DNA of 41,232 bases from JBDSTZ01 sp039927975 (GCA_039927975.1 JBDSTZ010000235.1:1-41232); one strand, 5' to 3'. Counted from the stretch's first letter, positions 26,453 to 32,470 are shown. Numbers and translations: made by a program. Notes: generated by a model from the sequence alone, not told the origin.

Positions 26453-28683
26453 GGCGTGCGCGGCCGGGTGGCAATTTGCAGGAAGTCGACGGCGATCTTG
26501 TCGGCGCCGTTGCGCGCGCCGATTCGCTTGAGCTGGCGGGCGACGGCCGGCAAATAGTCGGCGCGCGATTCCGACACGGGGCGTAGGCCGTCGAACAAGG
26601 GGACCGGCGTGGTCATGAGCACCAGCAGTTCGGTGCCGAACGGTTTGCCAATCGCCCATTCGCCCATGCTGCCGATGGTCGCGGTGTAAGCCGGTGGGGC
26701 GCGGTTGTCGCGCGCGCGCGGGTTGGGCATCAGGTGCACCACGCTGCCGTCAAGCGCGAAGTAGTCCACCGAGACGAACGACTCCGAAGCGCCGGTGGTC
26801 ACGTCGACCGCCAGCGGGTCGCCTTCGGTCAGGATGGCGTTGGGTCCCGCGTGCGGGGCGGCCAGGCGCAGTCTGGCGCCACCGCCGGCACGCCGATGCG
26901 CGATCCAGTACGGCGCGAAGGTGGATACCACCGCGCATTTCTCCGGATCGACCGGTTGCACGTCCAGGCTCACTTGCGCGACCCCGGGGAGCGCACCGAG
27001 GCGGTCGCGCACACGCGTGCCGTCCGGGCCCTTTGGCAAGTAGCCGTGCACCGTCAAGGCATGCCCTTCCACCGAGGCTACCAAGGCCGAGCAAGGAACC
27101 GCAGCAAGCGTCTTCGCCACTGCTTCCACGTCTGGCGCGCGGGCGGGTGCCGGTGCAGGTGCGGTTGTGGGCACGTTCGCGGATCCGGTTGCGGGTCCTG
27201 CTGCGGGCGCGGTTGCGGTTGAGGATCCGGCTGCGCTTGCGGGTCCGGTTGAGGTTGAGGATCCGGTTGCGGCTGCGGCTGCGGTTGCGGGTCCGGTTGC
27301 GGATCCGGTCGCTGGTTCCGGCGCGGTTCGGGTTGCGGGTGCGGGCGTGGATGCAGACCTCGGCGCGGCTGGGGCCGGCGTGACGGTTTGCTGCGCAAGG
27401 CCGGGAGCCGGACCCGGCCAGAAGTAGCGCGCTGCAATCACCGCCAGCACCGCTGCCGCGATCATGCCGGCGCCAGTCGCCGCCAACCCGACATGCTGCA
27501 CGCCACGGCGGTTCTCGCCAATTTGCGCGAGGAAGCGCGCCACTGTCGGGGTGCGCGCCCCGCGCTCGAATGCCATTGCGCATTTGAGCGCGCGCCATTG
27601 CCGGCGCCCCAGCTTGGGCGGTCGACGCGGCCGCATGCCGGCATTGCGGGCATCGAGCGCCGACATGCGGTTGAAGGGGTGGCGTCCGGTCAGCAACTCG
27701 TAGGTGATGCAGCCCAGCGCATAGATATCGTCGCGCGGATCGGAGTCGCGATGTTCCAGCATTTCGGGGCTGGCGTAGGCGGGCGTCAGCGCACCCAGGC
27801 TGCCGGGGTCGAACACGGTGACGTCGACATCTTCTTCGGCCTTTTGAAAGACGCGGGCGATGCCGAAGTCGATCACCTTGACCTTGCCGGCGTCGGTCAG
27901 GAACACGTTGCCGGGCTTGAAGTCGCAGTGGACGAAGCCGCGTTCGTGCGCGTACGCCAGGGCGGCGCCCATGCCCTTGACGATGCGCATCGCCTCCGAA
28001 TACGGCATGCCGGCGAACCCCGGCGCGCGCAGCACCTGGCTGAGCGGCTCGCCGGACAGGTACTCCATGGTCAGGTAGACCATCGCCCCATCGCGGTCGC
28101 GGTCGAAATCGTAGACCGACACGATATTCGGATGCGCCAGCGATTGCGCCTTGCGCGCTTCGCGTTGCAGCGCGATCAGCGATTTCGGATGGCCACGGAA
28201 CTGGACGTTCAACACCTTGATCGCGATATAGGGCTTGCGGTCGGATGCTTCGAGCTTGCGCAGGTCGAGCGCCTTGTACACCGTCCCCATGCCGCCGAAG
28301 CCGATGCATTCTTCCAGCACGAAGCGGCCGTTGAGTGTGTCGCCGACCGACTTCATGCGCGGCGGCTCGGCCCCGAACGGCTCGTCATGCCCGCCTTGCG
28401 GCGGTGCGCGGCCGATCGTTTCGGCGCCCGGCGTGGTCTGGAAAAAGGTGTCGTCGGCGCCGACCCGCTGGCGTGATTTGGCGAGCAGGTCGATGCGCCG
28501 CTGGACTTCCGCGTACAGCTCGGCGTCGAGCGGCGCGCGCGCGTTTTCTTCGCTCAGTTCTTCCAGCAAAGGGCCGGCGCCGGCGGGCGCGGCGGCCAGC
28601 ACGCGATCAAGCTGGGCGAGGAATTCCGGGCGCGTGAGGGCGCCGCTGTGGAGCTGACGAATCGCGTGCGCGAGATTTTTCAT
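26449..28683 (-). CDS. Transmembrane Ser/Thr protein kinase with DUF4384-like C-terminus
   Basis: A 744-residue protein. Start 28683 (MKNLAHAIRQLHSGALTRPE) is chosen for its helical N-terminus; upstream starts are possible and no Shine-Dalgarno sequence is seen. The kinase domain has the glycine loop IGFGGMGTVYKA (from 127), Lys156 in AIKVL, HCDFKPGN (His252, catalytic Asp254), DFG (Asp272) and ASPEM. HRD is HCD, so it is a non-RD kinase. A membrane segment follows at about 394-417, then an Ala/Pro/Thr/Gly linker, a BON-like segment (GHALTVHGYLP) and a DUF4384-like domain (SVDYFALDGSVVHLMPNP), probably periplasmic. It is probably paired with the PP2C at 31554 and the FHA proteins. Confidence 0.9.
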   Translation of the reverse strand: MKNLAHAIRQLHSGALTRPEFLAQLDRVLAAAPAGAGPLLEELSEENARAPLDAELYAEVQRRIDLLAKSRQRVGADDTFFQTTPGAETIGRAPPQGGHDEPFGAEPPRMKSVGDTLNGRFVLEECIGFGGMGTVYKALDLRKLEASDRKPYIAIKVLNVQFRGHPKSLIALQREARKAQSLAHPNIVSVYDFDRDRDGAMVYLTMEYLSGEPLSQVLRAPGFAGMPYSEAMRIVKGMGAALAYAHERGFVHCDFKPGNVFLTDAGKVKVIDFGIARVFQKAEEDVDVTVFDPGSLGALTPAYASPEMLEHRDSDPRDDIYALGCITYELLTGRHPFNRMSALDARNAGMRPRRPPKLGRRQWRALKCAMAFERGARTPTVARFLAQIGENRRGVQHVGLAATGAGMIAAAVLAVIAARYFWPGPAPGLAQQTVTPAPAAPRSASTPAPATRTAPEPATGSATGPATAAAAATGSSTSTGPASAAGSSTATAPAAGPATGSANVPTTAPAPAPARAPDVEAVAKTLAAVPCSALVASVEGHALTVHGYLPKGPDGTRVRDRLGALPGVAQVSLDVQPVDPEKCAVVSTFAPYWIAHRRAGGGARLRLAAPHAGPNAILTEGDPLAVDVTTGASESFVSVDYFALDGSVVHLMPNPRARDNRAPPAYTATIGSMGEWAIGKPFGTELLVLMTTPVPLFDGLRPVSESRADYLPAVARQLKRIGARNGADKIAVDFLQIATRPRTP
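27176..27346. repeat. Degenerate short-period repeat encoding the kinase linker
   Basis: On the plus strand the stretch is made of variants of GGTTGCGGATCC and GGTTGCGGGTCC with 6- and 12-bp periodicity. On the coding strand this gives the periplasmic Pro/Ala/Thr/Gly/Ser linker (for example ATGSATGPATAAAAATGSST). The frame is kept. Confidence 0.65.
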
Positions 28684-28788
28684 GTGGCTTTTGAGTTGTC
28701 CAAATTCCAAGCGCCTCGATTGGGAGACTAGCATGAATACGTCGGCGACCAAGAGCGCGGACCGTAACGGACAGCCTCGCGCGCATGG

Positions 28789-28809
28789 CTGTCGCATGGC
28801 GCCGAACAG
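28789..28809 (+). promoter_or_regulatory. Putative enhancer-binding-protein site 1
   Basis: TGTCGCATGGCGCCGAACA (28790-28808) matches TGTCTGGTGGCGCCGAACA at 30342-30360. The outer bases covary to keep a dyad (CTGT...ACAG here, GTGT...ACAC there). The GGCGCC core starts 150 bp before the sigma-54 element, against 151 bp at the second copy, while the DNA between is unrelated. I infer a binding site for the sigma-54 activator encoded at 32396-33736. Confidence 0.6.
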
Positions 28810-28906
28810 GTGGTGGAAAAGTGTCGGGATGGACCGATCAGCGCGTGGTTCTCAGGTCTTGCCAAGGGGTTCACACGAATCGGGCGTGAGGAGAAAAGCG
28901 CTGTGA

Positions 28907-28919
28907 AATCAATGATTTG
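28907..28919 (+). promoter_or_regulatory. IHF-like site 1
   Basis: AATCAATGATTTG is a full match to the IHF consensus WATCAANNNNTTR. It ends 29 bp before the TGG of the sigma-54 promoter, exactly as the second site does. IHF bending between enhancer and promoter is typical of sigma-54 control. Confidence 0.6.
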
Positions 28920-28944
28920 GGACGAATCCGCAGCATGCCGGGGA

Positions 28945-29300
28945 GGCTGGCACGCATTCTGCTCAATGTTCATCGAGCGCAGAAAAAAGCTCACCTTCAA
29001 ACCCACAAACCTTACGGAGAAATACCATGAAAACCTTGATCATCAAAGACCTCGCCCGCACCGAACAACTCGATCGCGCTGCCATGGCAAGCGTACGCGG
29101 CGGCTGGAAAATGAGCTCGCCTGCCTACAAGTACGGCGACGTCAGCTACGCGCCGAGCTATGACAAGTCGATCCACGCGACGCAGAACCTGATGCAGATG
29201 CAGGACGTGGTCAACGCCACCGCCAACGGCTCGGCATTCCTCGATGGCGTGCATGCGAACAACCACACATCGCAAAACGGCCAGAACAACATCTTCGCCT
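28945..29300 (+). repeat. Promoter-plus-peptide duplication, copy 1
   Basis: The block from the sigma-54 promoter through the leader and the whole peptide 1 gene is closely repeated at about 30498-30854 (promoter to end of peptide 5). Near-identical landmarks include CATCGAGCGCAGAAAA-like and TTACGGAGAAATACCATG segments. Similarity stops upstream of the promoter, apart from the enhancer-like motif and IHF-like site. Confidence 0.8.
28948..28962 (+). promoter_or_regulatory. Sigma-54 promoter P1 (peptides 1-4)
   Basis: TGGCACGCATTCTGC fits the -24/-12 pattern TGGCAC-N5-TTGC with one mismatch and the invariant GG-N10-GC spacing. The start is expected near 28974, about 53 nt before peptide 1. 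The same element recurs at 30501-30515. Confidence 0.75.
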
Positions 29301-29302
29301 GA
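29027..29302 (+). CDS. GG-leader peptide 1 (family A)
   Basis: A 91-residue peptide whose 26-residue leader ends ...LDRAAMASVRGG. Val at -4, Met at -7 and Leu at -12 fit the double-glycine leader rule for C39 peptidases. The predicted 65-residue core starts WKMSSPAYKYGDVSYAPSYD and ends DGVHANNHTSQNGQNNIFA. It is rich in Tyr, Ser and Asn, has no Cys, and is unlike a lanthipeptide. CGGAGAAAT gives the ribosome-binding site. Peptides 2 and 5 are close relatives. Processing and export by the ABC protein at 33733-36801 are inferred; the activity is unknown. Confidence 0.85.
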   Translation: MKTLIIKDLARTEQLDRAAMASVRGGWKMSSPAYKYGDVSYAPSYDKSIHATQNLMQMQDVVNATANGSAFLDGVHANNHTSQNGQNNIFA

Positions 29303-29360
29303 TCGACATCAACTTCACCTCAACTTCACTATCCACACCTCACTTTTTAGGAGAATCACC

Positions 29361-29639
29361 ATGAAAAACCTGACCATCAAAGACCTGGCCCGCACCGAAC
29401 AACTCGACCGCGCCGCAATGTCCACCGTGCGCGGCGGCTGGAAGATGAGCACCCCGTCGTACCTGCCCGGCAGCTACAGCTACGCACCGAAGTACGACGC
29501 CTCGGTCCACGCGACGCAAGACCTGACCCAGCTCCAGAACGTGGTCAACGCCACTGCCAACGGCTCGGCCTTCCTGGATGGCGTGCATGCGAAGAACCAC
29601 ACCTCGCAAGACGGCCAGAACAACATCTTCGTCAGCTAA
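29361..29639 (+). CDS. GG-leader peptide 2 (family A)
   Basis: A 92-residue family A peptide. ATG 29361 follows AGGAGAATCACC; the longer open frame upstream is not peptide-like. The 26-residue leader ends LDRAAMSTVRGG. The 66-residue core starts WKMSTPSYLPGSYSYAPKYD, differing from peptides 1 and 5 mainly at residues 9-19 of the core. It keeps NVVNATANGSAFLDGVHAKN and ends DGQNNIFVS. No Cys. The 58-bp gap after peptide 1 has no hairpin, so the two are probably expressed together. Confidence 0.85.
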   Translation: MKNLTIKDLARTEQLDRAAMSTVRGGWKMSTPSYLPGSYSYAPKYDASVHATQDLTQLQNVVNATANGSAFLDGVHAKNHTSQDGQNNIFVS

Positions 29640-29643
29640 TCCC

Positions 29644-29685
29644 GGCGCCTTCGCGGAAGGCCCGCGCGGTCTTTCGCGAAGCGCC
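29644..29685 (+). other. Intercistronic hairpin between peptides 2 and 3
   Basis: GGCGCCTTCGCG (from 29644) pairs with CGCGAAGCGCC (to 29685), with one bulge and a GC-rich apical loop. No T-run follows, so it is more likely a processing or stability element than a terminator. Confidence 0.55.
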
Positions 29686-29705
29686 CGAACTTAAGGAGAA
29701 AGAAC

Positions 29706-29966
29706 ATGTCTTCCATTTCGATTCGTGACCTGGCGCGCAGCACCGACATCGACCGTCGCGCGATGGCGGCGGTGCGCGGCGGCAGCAGCTTTGGGCCGGA
29801 CATCAACGTCAATGTGTCGCTCGATCAGCAGATCGGGCAGTTTCAGCAGATCGGCGTGAATGTCCTCAACAACAATGGCGTGATCGGCGCCGGCTTCGTC
29901 GGGCCGGACCTCAAGCTGGCGGCGGCGCAATGGGCGGAGAACCGGGTAGCCCTGCCAAAGCTCTAA
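29706..29966 (+). CDS. GG-leader peptide 3 (family B)
   Basis: An 86-residue peptide with a 26-residue leader ending IDRRAMAAVRGG (Val -4, Met -7, Ile -12) and a 60-residue core. The core alternates polar and hydrophobic residues and is Gln/Asn-rich: INVNVSLDQQIGQFQQIGVN, then VLNNNGVIGAGFVGPDLKLA. Peptide 6 shares the NVN...VLNNNGVIGAGF part closely. No Cys. TTAAGGAGAAAGAAC is a strong Shine-Dalgarno. Beta-rich or self-assembling behaviour is possible from composition, but this is speculation. Confidence 0.82.
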   Translation: MSSISIRDLARSTDIDRRAMAAVRGGSSFGPDINVNVSLDQQIGQFQQIGVNVLNNNGVIGAGFVGPDLKLAAAQWAENRVALPKL

Positions 29967-29997
29967 GGCGGAACGCAAGCGCGTCGTCGCATCCACC

Positions 29998-30035
29998 GGT
30001 TCGCCCCGGCCATCACCTGATGGTTGGGGTGAACC
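29998..30035 (+). other. Long hairpin between peptides 3 and 4
   Basis: A 38-nt near-perfect stem-loop: GGTTCGCCCCGGCCATC pairs with GATGGTTGGGGTGAACC using G-U wobbles, around an ACCT loop. No T-run follows. It ends about 40 nt before the peptide 4 start and may act as an RNA stability or attenuation element. Confidence 0.65.
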
Positions 30036-30076
30036 ACGTTAACTTACTTGAAAACTTACTTGAAGCAGGAGGCATC

Positions 30077-30268
30077 ATGGCTCGCATCGTTATCAGGGAT
30101 TTGACCGAGAGTACCGAACTCGATCGCCAGGCAATGCGCGCGATCAGCGGGGGTTCGCGCTTGCGCGCGGGCGCTCCGCTGAATGCGCAGCCCGCGCCGC
30201 AGCGCGTGAAGCTGTTCGATCCGTTCACCGGCGCAGGCACGCCTCGCAACTACAGGGCGCCATCGTAA
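30077..30268 (+). CDS. GG-leader peptide 4 (family C, short and basic)
   Basis: A 63-residue peptide; ATG 30077 follows AGCAGGAGGCATC. The 26-residue leader ends LDRQAMRAISGG (Ile -4, Met -7, Leu -12). The 37-residue core is basic and Pro/Ala-rich, starting SRLRAGAPLNAQPAPQRVKL and ending TPRNYRAPS. It has no relative among the other six and no Cys. It is the last gene of the first peptide unit, with an intrinsic terminator 24 bp downstream. Confidence 0.78.
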   Translation: MARIVIRDLTESTELDRQAMRAISGGSRLRAGAPLNAQPAPQRVKLFDPFTGAGTPRNYRAPS

Positions 30269-30292
30269 CAGGCGCCTCTTTCGCACTGATCG

Positions 30293-30325
30293 AGCCGTTC
30301 CGCTTTACGCCGAACGGCTTTTTTT
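30293..30325 (+). terminator. Intrinsic terminator of peptide unit 1
   Basis: AGCCGTTC (30293-30300) pairs with GAACGGCT (30312-30319) and is followed by TTTTTT. It is a classic Rho-independent terminator placed after peptide 4. Confidence 0.88.
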
Positions 30326-30340
30326 CGCGCGCGATTTCAC

Positions 30341-30361
30341 GTGTCTGGTGGCGCCGAACAC
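30341..30361 (+). promoter_or_regulatory. Putative enhancer-binding-protein site 2
   Basis: TGTCTGGTGGCGCCGAACA (30342-30360), flanked by G and C to make a GTGT...ACAC dyad. It is 16 of 19 identical to site 1, and the GGCGCC core lies 151 bp before promoter P2. Confidence 0.6.
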
Positions 30362-30459
30362 ATTCGATAAATCTGTTGGGCTATGCCGCTCACGCTGTCA
30401 TTGGCAGCGCTTGCGGAATGCCCTCGCCAGAGCTCGCCATCAATCAAAATCCGCTTATT

Positions 30460-30472
30460 TTTCAATGGCTTA
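30460..30472 (+). promoter_or_regulatory. IHF-like site 2
   Basis: TTTCAATGGCTTA matches WATCAANNNNTTR with one mismatch and has an A/T-rich flank (ccgcttattt). It ends 29 bp before the TGG of P2, the same distance as site 1 from P1. Confidence 0.5.
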
Positions 30473-30497
30473 ACCATGACGCCCGTAAGCACGCGGG

Positions 30498-30854
30498 GGC
30501 TGGCACGCCTTCTGCTAAATGTCTATCGAGCGCAGAAAAAGCTCACCTTCAAACCTCAAACCTTACGGAGAAATACCATGAAAACCTTGACCATCAAAGA
30601 CCTGGCCCGCACCGAACAACTCGATCGCGCTGCCATGGCAAGCGTACGCGGCGGCTGGAAAATGAGCACGCCTTCCTACAAGTACGGCGACCTGAGCTAC
30701 GCGCCAAGCTATGACAAGTCGCTGCATGCGACCCAGGACCTGGCGCAGATGCAGGAGGTGGTCAACGCCACCGCCAACGGCTCGGCCTTCCTATCCGGCG
30801 TCCACGCGAACAACAAGACTTCGCAAGACGGCCAGAACAACATCTTCGCGATCT
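30498..30854 (+). repeat. Promoter-plus-peptide duplication, copy 2
   Basis: The counterpart of 28945-29300: promoter, leader and family A gene, with small indels in the leader (for example a shorter run of A after GCAGAAAAA). Confidence 0.8.
30501..30515 (+). promoter_or_regulatory. Sigma-54 promoter P2 (peptides 5-7, PP2C)
   Basis: TGGCACGCCTTCTGC has the -24/-12 pattern with GG-N10-GC spacing and differs from P1 at one base. The predicted start is near 30527. Confidence 0.75.
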
Positions 30855-30856
30855 AA
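30578..30856 (+). CDS. GG-leader peptide 5 (family A)
   Basis: A 92-residue peptide almost identical in the leader to peptide 1 (MKTLTIKDLARTEQ..., ending SVRGG). The 66-residue core starts WKMSTPSYKYGDLSYAPSYD and ends KTSQDGQNNIFAI; SGVHANNKTS replaces DGVHANNHTS of peptide 1. No Cys. It is the first gene after promoter P2. The similarity extends through the 5' leader, so it arose by recent duplication of a promoter-gene module. Confidence 0.85.
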   Translation: MKTLTIKDLARTEQLDRAAMASVRGGWKMSTPSYKYGDLSYAPSYDKSLHATQDLAQMQEVVNATANGSAFLSGVHANNKTSQDGQNNIFAI

Positions 30857-30881
30857 CACCTCGCCATCCACAGCACGCTCA

Positions 30882-30908
30882 CGGTGGCGACCACGGCGGC
30901 CGCCACCG
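30882..30908 (+). other. Intercistronic hairpin between peptides 5 and 6
   Basis: CGGTGGCG (30882-30889) pairs with CGCCACCG (30901-30908) around an 11-nt loop. No T-run follows. It sits at the same A-to-B family junction as the hairpin at 29644-29685. Confidence 0.5.
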
Positions 30909-30935
30909 AAGCAAGCCTTCACCAGGAGAATTGAC

Positions 30936-31199
30936 ATGTCATTCATTACCATTCGCGATTTGTCGCGCAGCGCGGAACTCGACCAGCACGGCATGCGCGC
31001 GGTACGCGGCGGCTTCGCATTTTCGCCCAATGTGCACGCCAATCTGAACGTCGACCAGAAGATCTTTCAAGTGCAGGACATCGACGTCAACGTCCTCAAC
31101 AACAACGGCGTGATCGGCGCCGGTTTCACGGGACCGAAGCTCGATCTCGATGTTCTGCAACAGGCGACAAACAAGGCGTTCATTCCGCGTTTCGTCTAA
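30936..31199 (+). CDS. GG-leader peptide 6 (family B)
   Basis: An 87-residue family B peptide. ATG 30936 follows CCAGGAGAATTGAC. The leader ends LDQHGMRAVRGG (Val -4, Met -7, Leu -12). The 61-residue core starts FAFSPNVHANLNVDQKIFQV and shares VNVLNNNGVIGAGF with peptide 3, then diverges to an Arg/Phe C-terminus (FIPRFV). No Cys. A terminator-like hairpin follows the stop codon. Confidence 0.82.
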   Translation: MSFITIRDLSRSAELDQHGMRAVRGGFAFSPNVHANLNVDQKIFQVQDIDVNVLNNNGVIGAGFTGPKLDLDVLQQATNKAFIPRFV

Positions 31200-31204
31200 A
31201 CTGA

Positions 31205-31230
31205 GGAGGCCTGTACGGCCTCCCGTTTTT
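31205..31230 (+). terminator. Terminator-like hairpin between peptides 6 and 7
   Basis: GGAGGCC (31205-31211), loop TGTAC, GGCCTCC (31217-31223), then CG and TTTTT (31226-31230). It has the form of an intrinsic terminator, so expression of peptide 7 and the phosphatase would need readthrough or a separate promoter. Confidence 0.75.
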
Positions 31231-31251
31231 CCCTCACCACGGAGATGCATC

Positions 31252-31536
31252 ATGGCTACCATCACCATCAACGACCTGCCCAACAGTACCGCGCTTGATC
31301 GCCAGGCCATGGCAAATGTCCGTGGCGCAGCGGGAGCGCCCTGGGTGTTTGGCTGGATCAGTCCCTTCGTGGACGGTTCGCCAGGCCCCTCGCCTGTCAT
31401 CAATTTTTACCAGGTCAACAATTACGCGGATCAGATGATCAACCAGTACCAGACGGTGTCGGTGCTGAACACCGCGCCGAATTCGAACGTCGACATCAAG
31501 GTCGACGAGAGCAGCGTCAACAACCGGCGCGGCTGA
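31252..31536 (+). CDS. GG-leader-type peptide 7 (family D, Gly-Ala site)
   Basis: A 94-residue peptide. ATG 31252 follows ACGGAGATGCATC. The leader ends LDRQAMANVRGA: Val -4, Met -7 and Leu -12 are kept, but the second Gly is Ala. Gly-Ala is an accepted variant in C39 substrates. The 68-residue core starts AGAPWVFGWISPFVDGSPGP, is Asn/Val-rich (YQVNNYADQMINQYQTVSVL), and ends VNNRRG. No Cys. It is distinct from the other families and lies 17 bp before the phosphatase gene. Confidence 0.8.
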   Translation: MATITINDLPNSTALDRQAMANVRGAAGAPWVFGWISPFVDGSPGPSPVINFYQVNNYADQMINQYQTVSVLNTAPNSNVDIKVDESSVNNRRG

Positions 31537-31553
31537 GCGGCGCGGACCAGGCC

Positions 31554-32282
31554 ATGGCTTGCACAGCCGAATTCCGTTGGACCTCGGCGGCCCGCACCGA
31601 TGTCGGGCTGGTGCGCAACCGCAACGAGGATGCCTACCTTGCGCAGCCGTCGCGCGGCCTGTGGGCGGTGGCCGACGGCATGGGCGGGCACGCTTATGGC
31701 GACGTCGCCGGGCGGATGGTGGGCGACGCCCTCGCGGGGGTGCCGACGGGCGATTCGATATCGCAATTCGCCGCGTCCGCGCGCGAGCGCCTGCTCGGCG
31801 TGAACCAGCAGCTGCGCGCCGAAGCGATGGCGCGCGGGGTGCCGGTGATGGGCAGCACGGTCGTGGTGCTGCTCGCCTGCGGACACGAGCTGGCCTGCCT
31901 GTGGGCCGGCGACAGCCGGATTTACCTGTATCGCCATGCGCGCCTGCGCCAGCTGACGCGCGACCACAACCAGGCGGCGCCGGGCGGGCTCGCCGCCAAT
32001 ATGATCACGCGGGCGGTCGGCGCCGCCGATGCGCTCGATCTCGACCAGGAGTTGCTCGATGTGCGCGATGGCGACATGTTCCTCCTGTGCAGCGACGGCT
32101 TGAGCAACCCGGTCGATGAGCAGGCGATCGCGGCGGCGCTGGCGTCGGGCGACTGCGCGCAGGCGACGCAGTCATTGATCGCGCAGGCGCTGGCCAACGG
32201 CGGGCGCGACAATGTCACGGCGGTGGTGGTGCGCGCCGACGACATGGCGGGCGACAAGACGATGCTCAATCCGGCGCTTTGA
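31554..32282 (+). CDS. PP2C-type Ser/Thr protein phosphatase
   Basis: A 242-residue PPM/PP2C phosphatase, the compact single-domain form. Metal-binding motifs are in order: TDVGLVRNRNEDAYL (about 15-29), VADGMGGHAYGD (about 39-50), WAGDSRIYLYR, LCSDGL and GGRDNVTAVVV. It would oppose the membrane kinase at 26449. The same kinase/PP2C/FHA trio controls type VI secretion in other bacteria. It follows peptide 7 on the same strand, so phosphatase and peptides may be co-expressed. Its 3' end faces the sigma-54 regulator across a 9-bp minisatellite. Confidence 0.92.
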   Translation: MACTAEFRWTSAARTDVGLVRNRNEDAYLAQPSRGLWAVADGMGGHAYGDVAGRMVGDALAGVPTGDSISQFAASARERLLGVNQQLRAEAMARGVPVMGSTVVVLLACGHELACLWAGDSRIYLYRHARLRQLTRDHNQAAPGGLAANMITRAVGAADALDLDQELLDVRDGDMFLLCSDGLSNPVDEQAIAAALASGDCAQATQSLIAQALANGGRDNVTAVVVRADDMAGDKTMLNPAL

Positions 32283-32298
32283 GCACACGGCCGGCACC

Positions 32299-32470
32299 GC
32301 CCGTGCTGCCCGTGCTGCCCGTGCTGCCCGTGCTACCCGTGCTACCCGTGCTACCCGTGCTACCCGTACCACCCGTACCACCCGTACCACCCGTACTACC
32401 CGTGCCGCCCCGTGCCTCCCGTGCCTCCCGTGCCGCCGGCGCCGCTTGTGCCGCCCGTGTCGCCCGTGCG
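32299..32470. repeat. 9-bp minisatellite between PP2C and sigma-54 regulator
   Basis: About 19 consecutive units of consensus RCCCGTRCY (GCCCGTGCT, ACCCGTGCT, ACCCGTACC, TCCCGTGCC). One unit, 32407-32416, has an extra C. The array forms the convergent 3' region and encodes the Gly-Thr-Gly tail of the regulator. Confidence 0.9.

Larger units (their letters stand above)
28684..29026. other. Divergent control region, kinase / peptide array
   Basis: This 343-bp gap lies between the kinase start (minus) and peptide 1 (plus). On the plus strand it holds an ordered set: a putative enhancer site (28789-28809), an IHF-like site (28907-28919), a sigma-54 promoter (28948-28962) and a roughly 53-nt leader with a GGAG ribosome-binding site. 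A second set with the same spacing precedes peptide 5. No clear promoter for the kinase was found on the minus strand. Confidence 0.75.
30269..30577. other. Control region between the two peptide units
   Basis: This 309-bp gap contains, in order, the terminator of unit 1 (30293-30325), a putative enhancer site (30341-30361), an IHF-like site (30460-30472), sigma-54 promoter P2 (30501-30515) and a roughly 51-nt leader with a GGAG ribosome-binding site. An open frame crosses it but has no peptide-like content before the family A start. Confidence 0.75.

Noticed and set aside
29967..30076. Sigma-54 promoter before peptide 4 (AGGCGGAACGCAAGC)
   Set aside because: Only the GG-N10-GC spacing fits; the flanking bases do not match the consensus and there are no companion sites.
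17880..32282. Type VI secretion cluster
   Set aside because: Kinase, PP2C, FHA and SUMF1 proteins recall type VI control, but there are no Tss sheath, baseplate or ClpV genes; the transport genes are type I.
32299..32470. CRISPR array
   Set aside because: The repeats are 9 bp and directly adjacent, with no spacers; this is a minisatellite.
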